Shown here piece after piece: positions 17,986 to 21,243 of a stretch of DNA of 21,243 nucleotides. Each line of letters begins with the position of its first letter. The stretch's first letter is position 1. A program made the translations under genes and the position numbers. Below the pieces are notes generated by a model. That model made no database searches. It was not told the origin of the DNA and worked only from the letters and a program-made list of their open reading frames with translations. This DNA comes from Clostridia bacterium (GTDB taxonomy: Bacteria; Bacillota_E; RBS10-35; JAJYVN01), in NCBI GenBank assembly GCA_027335515.1, contig DAHWHT010000207.1, positions 1 to 21,243 of the forward strand, given 5' to 3'.

Positions 17986-18660
17986 ATGACGCGGATTTCG
18001 CGGATGCTGGACCTGAGCCAGGAGCTCTACCCAAACAGCCCGGGCCTGCCCGACGTCCCTCCGCCGTCGGTGGAGTTGCTGCGCAACGGACCGCGCGACG
18101 GCTGGAACCTGGAGGTGTTGACCACCCCGCTCCACTGGGGGACGCACCTGGACGCCCCGGCCCACCTGGCGGACTTCTCGCGCACCATGGACGCCTATAC
18201 GGTGGAAGAACTGCAGGGGCCGGCCGTGGTCTGCGACCTGCGCGGCCGCCCGCCGCGCACGCCCATCACGGTGGCCGATCTTGAGCCGGCGGACCCGCCG
18301 CCCCACAGTGTGGTTCTGCTGGTGACGGGCTGGGGCGCATACCTCGGTTGGAACCGGCGCTGGGTCCTGGAGTCCCCGTTCCTGGATCCGCACGCGGCGG
18401 CGTGGCTCGCCGGGCGCGGCATCCGCGGCATCGGGATCGACCACCTGAGCATCGGGGGCCTGGGACCGGAAAACCGGGCCACGCACCAGGCCCTGCTTGG
18501 CGCCGAGATCTGGATCGCCGAAAACCTCCACTACCCGGATGCCCTCTTGGACGGCGGCCCCTGGCACGTTATCGCCCTGCCGGTGCGGATCCGTGCGGCC
18601 AGCGGCGGGCCCGCCCGGGTCGTCGCCCTGCGTTGGGCGCAGGACGCGGAACGCGCCTGA
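17986..18660 (+). CDS. Cyclase-family (kynurenine-formamidase-like) metal-dependent hydrolase
   Basis: A 224-residue protein of the cyclase family (KynB-type). ATG 17986 follows a GGGGAGTGGGGG site. The N-terminus MLDLSQELYPNSPGLPD is typical, and the metal motif HxGTHxDxPxH is complete: H50-W-GT-H54-L-D56-APA-H60. Later motifs include VVCDLRG, VVLLVTGWG, WLAGRGIRGIGIDHLSIGGL, THQALLGAEIWIAENLHY and WHVIALPVRI with a GGPARVVAL ending. The family hydrolyses amide bonds (kynurenine formamidase, isatin hydrolase) with zinc or manganese. The exact substrate is unknown. It lies 32 bp after the SuyA-like gene and probably ends the thiC transcript. In this setting a thiamine-fragment amide is one speculative substrate. 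Confidence 0.88.
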   Translation: MTRISRMLDLSQELYPNSPGLPDVPPPSVELLRNGPRDGWNLEVLTTPLHWGTHLDAPAHLADFSRTMDAYTVEELQGPAVVCDLRGRPPRTPITVADLEPADPPPHSVVLLVTGWGAYLGWNRRWVLESPFLDPHAAAWLAGRGIRGIGIDHLSIGGLGPENRATHQALLGAEIWIAENLHYPDALLDGGPWHVIALPVRIRAASGGPARVVALRWAQDAERA

Positions 18661-18678
18661 CCGATATCACGGCGCAAA

Positions 18679-18699
18679 CCCCCGCCTTCAGGCGCGGGG
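18679..18699. repeat. Hairpin resembling an IS200/IS605-type element end
   Basis: CCCCCGCC, a TTCA loop, then GGCGCGGGG form a hairpin with one bulged C, 18 bp after the cyclase gene. The GCCTTCAGGC core is typical of subterminal hairpins of IS200/IS605 elements. No tnpA or tnpB is present beside it, and it has no T-tract, so it could also serve as a weak terminator for the thiC operon. Confidence 0.35.
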
Positions 18700-18738
18700 T
18701 GAGCCGCTCCCGTTCGGGCGCGTCGGATACGCGAGCGC

Positions 18739-18912
18739 TTGAAGGCCAACGGGCGCAGCACTCGGGAAGGGCCAATCCCGGCGTGGCTGGTTCGCCGGAT
18801 CAGCGAGGCGTCCGACGCCTTGGTGGCGCTTTGCGGGGTGGTTGTAACCCGCCGCCACACTCAGAAAGGCACCGTGATTCGGTTCAGTCGGAAGGCGGTA
18901 CCGGCCCGGTAG
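18739..18912 (+). CDS. Small unknown ORF, possibly a 5'-truncated gene
   Basis: The frame is open from the TGA at 18700-18702 to the TAG at 18910-18912, with TTG 18739 as the only reasonable start (57 codons). It is not preceded by a clear ribosome binding site. The product (TREGPIPAWLVRRISEASDA, then LVALCGVVVTRRHTQKG and VIRFSRKAVPAR) is balanced in composition, unlike the GC-noise frames around it. Because the open frame begins right at the IS-like hairpin, it may be the tail of a gene cut by an insertion. I do not recognise a family. Confidence 0.3.
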   Translation: MKANGRSTREGPIPAWLVRRISEASDALVALCGVVVTRRHTQKGTVIRFSRKAVPAR

Positions 18913-18964
18913 AGGGCTGCGGGGCGATGCACAGACGCCCGGTGAATGCCGAGTCGTCGAAAGG

Positions 18965-18978
18965 TCGGTGATGCGCGG
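18965..18978. repeat. 14-bp direct repeat, left copy
   Basis: TCGGTGATGCGCGG occurs here and again exactly at 19286-19299, 321 bp later. The two copies flank a small coding region; this one ends on the first base of its GTG start. Confidence 0.8.
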
Positions 18979-19292
18979 TGAAGGAGTCACTGGACCCCGT
19001 GACCCGTGGCGCCGTGTTGTCGCAAGCGTACGCGGAGTTTCAGGATGTGCTGGTGGCGATGGCGCCGGTGGAGGAGCGTGCGGTGTTGGGTCAGCTACTC
19101 CTCCACCTGGAACGGGCGGCGCATAAGGGCGCGGGGCCAGGGGACGTGTCCGCGTTCCAGCGGTACGCCGATGCGTCCCCCGAAGCAGCGGCGGAGCTGG
19201 TGCGTGTGCTGGCAATGACTTCGGTTCAAGCGGCCCAGGAAATCTTGGACAAGTACCCGGGGTTCCCGGTCCCGCCGGTGACGGATCGGTGA
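18978..19292 (+). CDS. Small unknown protein, 104 residues
   Basis: The GTG at 18978 opens a 104-codon frame with strongly coding-like codon use (G or C in most third positions, balanced second positions). AAAGG lies 13 nt upstream, which is rather far. The product is helical: LDPVTRGAVLSQAYAEFQDV, VEERAVLGQLLLHLERAAH, a glycine hinge, then VSAFQRYADASPEAAAELVR and AQEILDKYPGFPVPPVTDR. There is no signal peptide, membrane span or Cys motif. I do not recognise the family. It sits in accessory-looking DNA, and a 14-bp direct repeat marks both its ends. Confidence 0.6.
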   Translation: MKESLDPVTRGAVLSQAYAEFQDVLVAMAPVEERAVLGQLLLHLERAAHKGAGPGDVSAFQRYADASPEAAAELVRVLAMTSVQAAQEILDKYPGFPVPPVTDR

Positions 19293-19299
19293 TGCGCGG
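19286..19299. repeat. 14-bp direct repeat, right copy
   Basis: Second copy of TCGGTGATGCGCGG. It contains the stop TGA (19290-19292) of the small gene, overlapping an ATG as TGATG. The frame opened by that ATG (to 19501) has a noise-like composition and is not called as a gene. Confidence 0.8.
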
Positions 19300-19600
19300 A
19301 GCGGGATCCAGCGGAGGGCCGGGCCTCCCGAGCCGCTACAGGGGGGCCGTAATGGAGCGGCGGCGTGTCCTGCATGCGGCAGGCGGGGCGGGAAAGGATC
19401 CCCAACGGGATGGCGCGTTTTGGGATCGGCGGCGGAGGCCGCGGGGAGATGCGGCCGTAACCCTGCGGCCCCGAAGGGCGCCCGTAGCGGCGCGAGCGTG
19501 AGGTGAAAGCCGATGGCTGGCGTCATGGCGTCGGGCTGCTGCGGCGTCTGGTGGCCGGCGGGTCTCGTGTCACGAGAAGTCGGCAGCGGTTGCCACCTCA
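19293..19600 (+). other. About 310 bp non-coding, strongly structured stretch
   Basis: No gene is recognised. The plus strand can form several stable hairpins: GCCC-CGAA-GGGC at 19468-19479, a GGCGCC / GGCGC region just after it, and TCTCGTG-T-CACGAGA at 19563-19577 nested between GCCGGC and GTCGGC. The segment between about 19440 and 19530 (with GTGAGGTGAAAGCCGATGGC) looks like structured RNA rather than coding sequence. A relic transposon-associated guide-type RNA (omega RNA) or another ncRNA is possible; this is impression only. Confidence 0.3.
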
Positions 19601-20281
19601 TCACTTCAACGGCTGTGTGATCGTGACGGCCACGGACTTGCTCCCTGTGGCCGTCGGACCGGTCACGATGCGGATGCGCAACGCGGTGCTGCCGGCCGGC
19701 ACTGGATCGAAGGACAGGTCGCCCTGCATGCGGTATCCGGTACCGCCGCCGGTCGCACCACCGCCAGCGCCAACGCCTGTCGTCGTCAGCGGGGTGGTTG
19801 TACCATCTGCCGCCACTGCGGTGACCGCAGATGATCCTGACGGCCCGAATCCCCCGGGGACCGGCGCGGTGACGGTGAAAGTCGCCGCGCACCGCGTGCC
19901 GGTGCACTTCAGGCTCGTGAGCTGCGCGCGATAATCACCGGTGCTGCCGGTGGCACCGCCCGAGATGGTGCCGGTCCACGCGGTCCCGGGGAGGGAGGGG
20001 AGGGACACTTGGGCGGTGGCACTGGTGTTGTTCTGCCAGTTCGGCGGCTCCACGGTGGCGGTCCGGCCCGCGACGGTCGCCTTCACCGGTATGCTCGCCA
20101 ACGCAAGGGCATATTGCCCACCCGGCACGCCGGCCGGCACGGATAGCTGAACGTGCAGGAGCGCGAATGTGCCCTTGGCGATGGTGGCCGAGAGGTAAGG
20201 CAGACTCCAGGCGATGACCGGCGGGTTTCTGGCGCCGACGCGCAACAGGTCCAGGGTGAACGCGGCACGCGTCAGCTCCAC
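19601..20281 (-). CDS. Exported-type beta-rich protein, probably N-terminally truncated
   Basis: A 226-codon frame begins at GTG 20281 without a visible ribosome binding site and without a signal peptide, although the product looks extracellular. It is rich in Thr, Ser, Gly, Val and Ala, with beta-strand periodicity (FALLHVQLSVPAGVPGGQYA, then a VEPPNWQNNTSATAQVSLPS block). Only two Cys residues (KCTGTRCAATF) are present, likely a disulfide. A Gly-rich linker (TTGVGAGGGATGGGTGYRMQ) precedes a last strand block ending in VAVTITQPLK. It resembles Ig-like or CARDB-like modules of secreted proteins. The upstream frame stays open for about 18 codons without a start, so the true N-terminus may be lost. 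It follows the BNR-repeat gene in another frame. Confidence 0.55.
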   Translation of the reverse strand: MELTRAAFTLDLLRVGARNPPVIAWSLPYLSATIAKGTFALLHVQLSVPAGVPGGQYALALASIPVKATVAGRTATVEPPNWQNNTSATAQVSLPSLPGTAWTGTISGGATGSTGDYRAQLTSLKCTGTRCAATFTVTAPVPGGFGPSGSSAVTAVAADGTTTPLTTTGVGAGGGATGGGTGYRMQGDLSFDPVPAGSTALRIRIVTGPTATGSKSVAVTITQPLK

Positions 20282-20312
20282 CGCCGTAGCCGAGCTACGT
20301 GCCGAGTAGGGC

Positions 20313-21026
20313 TCACGTGCCGAAGCCGCACACCGTCATGGGGCTGCCCGGCCGGGGGGCCCGGTAAGTAAAAGTGCCGAACTGCGTGGTGACCGCCACC
20401 GAGCCGTCGGTCAGGAGATGGAGCCCCCCTGGCTGCACGGGTGGGTCGCCCACCGGTTCGGAAACGACCTGCCAATTACGTCCCGCATCCCGACTACGCG
20501 CGACACCCAGCCTCGTGGCCGCGAAGAGTGTCCCGTCTTCCGCTCGGAGCACCGCGTCCACGGGCAGGCCACCTGGAGCGGCCGAGGACGCGCTCCAGAG
20601 AGGAACGCCGAGAGGCAGGGGGGTGAACGTCCGCCCGGCGTTGCTCGACCGCCACACGCGGCCAGCGCCGCCGACCAGCACCTCGGTGGAAGTCGGCGCC
20701 GCGACGGAGTACACGGGTCCAGGTAGTCCGGACACCCGATTCCATGTCTTCCCGCCATTCACGCTCCGCCACAATCCGGGCGTAGCACTGTCGAAGCCGG
20801 GGTAGGCCACCGCGTACAGGATTCCGACCGTTCCGGGCACGGCGGCTATGCCCTCCACGGAGAGCTTCGAGGGCAGCCCGGACCGTTCCCATGTCATCCC
20901 CCCGTTACCCGAGGTCCAGAGTCCGAGTTCTCCCTGGGCCACCCCCTGGATCTCCATTCCGACGTATACACGCTGCGGTTCGACCGGAGACACCGTCAGC
21001 GCCGACGCCACCACGCGACCCATCAT
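20313..21026 (-). pseudogene. BNR/sialidase-repeat (Ycf48-like) protein, 5'-truncated
   Basis: A 237-codon frame encodes a beta-propeller-type protein. Asp-box (BNR) repeats S-x-x-x-G-x-T-W recur: LWTSGNGGMTWERSG (near residue 40), LWRSVNGGKTWNRVSG (near 85), VWRSSNAGRTFTPL (near 125) and VARSRDAGRNWQVVSE (near 180). Strands such as PVEPQRVYVGM and VGILYAVAYPG precede them. Proteins of this type are normally exported, but this frame starts directly inside a repeat with no signal peptide. In-frame residues continue upstream of the ATG at 21026 (PGSTG) until a TAA at about 21041-21043, exactly where the sequence changes character. I infer that an insertion removed the 5' part. A short functional protein from ATG 21026 is not excluded. 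Confidence 0.65.
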
Positions 21027-21039
21027 CCCCGTGGAACCT

Positions 21040-21243
21040 GGTTAGAAAAATGTGTACAAACCGATCTTTCGGCCTTCCACACCGTCCGCCCGACCAGGGT
21101 TTCGCCCCTTTCGGCCTTGTATTTACCCCTTGCGGGGCCGTAGGCAACAGGCGGACTCGGGCTACGCGGCAACTGCCGCGCACGCCGGGCTTTCCACCCG
21201 GACCGGAGAGCGTTCGCACGGCTCGCGTCCGTTGCCAGGATCG
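21040..21243 (-). mobile_element. Possible end of a TnpB-type insertion element with structured RNA
   Basis: The last 200 bp differ from the coding DNA beside them. GGTT (21040-21043) and AACC (21059-21062) bracket an AT-rich tip containing TGTACA. Inward, the minus strand can fold CCGA-AAGA-TCGG (21061-21072), CCCC-GCAA-GGGG (21126-21137, a GNRA tetraloop) and CCGGG / CCCGG near 21185-21201. One minus-strand frame from the right edge (RTLSGPGGKPGV and on) resembles the basic tails of TnpB proteins only loosely. The abrupt truncation of the BNR gene at the same point supports an insertion. The element's body lies outside the window, so this is a low-confidence call. Confidence 0.33.

Noticed and set aside
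19292..19501. 69-codon frame starting at TGATG after the small gene
   Set aside because: The coupled start is attractive, but the residues (R, G, A and P rich) and codon positions look like noise, and the same bases form RNA hairpins.
21060..21243. A c-di-GMP or cobalamin riboswitch upstream of the BNR gene
   Set aside because: Some GAAA-type loops are present, but the conserved aptamer cores of those classes are not.

Overview
The window is about 70% GC. It reads as bacterial chromosome with tightly packed genes, many GTG or TTG starts and strong GGAGG-type ribosome binding sites. Several gene families point to a high-GC, deep-branching Bacillota (Firmicutes) lineage of the Symbiobacterium / Thermaerobacter / Sulfobacillus type: a DUF441 membrane protein, a YpiB-like protein, ComA phosphosulfolactate synthase, and a Bacillus-style TPP-riboswitch-controlled thiC. 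The lineage is inferred from gene content and GC only. I see no rRNA, tRNA or CRISPR array.

Left part (1-4300): a minus-strand six-hairpin-glycosidase-like gene runs off the left edge. It is followed by a decayed aldo/keto reductase on the plus strand. Two minus-strand exported or membrane-anchored genes come next: a polysaccharide-deacetylase-like protein that has lost the catalytic motifs, and a fusion of a SCO1-type copper chaperone with a TlpA-type thioredoxin.

Housekeeping core (4370-10440): typA/bipA on plus converges on a minus-strand run nfo-queD-queE-(260 bp)-queC. This run encodes endonuclease IV and the queuosine-precursor (preQ0) enzymes. A divergent YpiB-like gene then converges on a DUF441 membrane-protein gene.

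Sulfolactate and thiamine region (10578-18660): comA (plus) and a SlcC/SerA-like 2-hydroxyacid dehydrogenase (minus) are separated by about 560 bp with no gene I can recognise. A 475-residue protein of unknown family follows. Then comes a TPP riboswitch with a 10-bp inverted repeat just downstream, and the tightly spaced genes thiC, a UxaA/SuyB-type lyase subunit, a SAF/SuyA-type subunit and a cyclase-family metal-dependent hydrolase. ComA, a SlcC-like dehydrogenase and a SuyAB-like pair in one neighbourhood suggest 3-sulfolactate metabolism. The apparent placement of the lyase and the cyclase-family hydrolase under thiamine control is the most interesting functional lead in the window.

Right part (18661-21243) looks like accessory DNA. 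It has an IS200/IS605-like hairpin, two small unknown ORFs (one flanked exactly by a 14-bp direct repeat), a structured RNA-like stretch, two convergently placed genes for exported-type proteins that both lack signal peptides, and a right edge whose minus strand carries several stable hairpins abutting a 5'-truncated BNR-repeat gene. This right edge may be the end of a TnpB-type insertion element.
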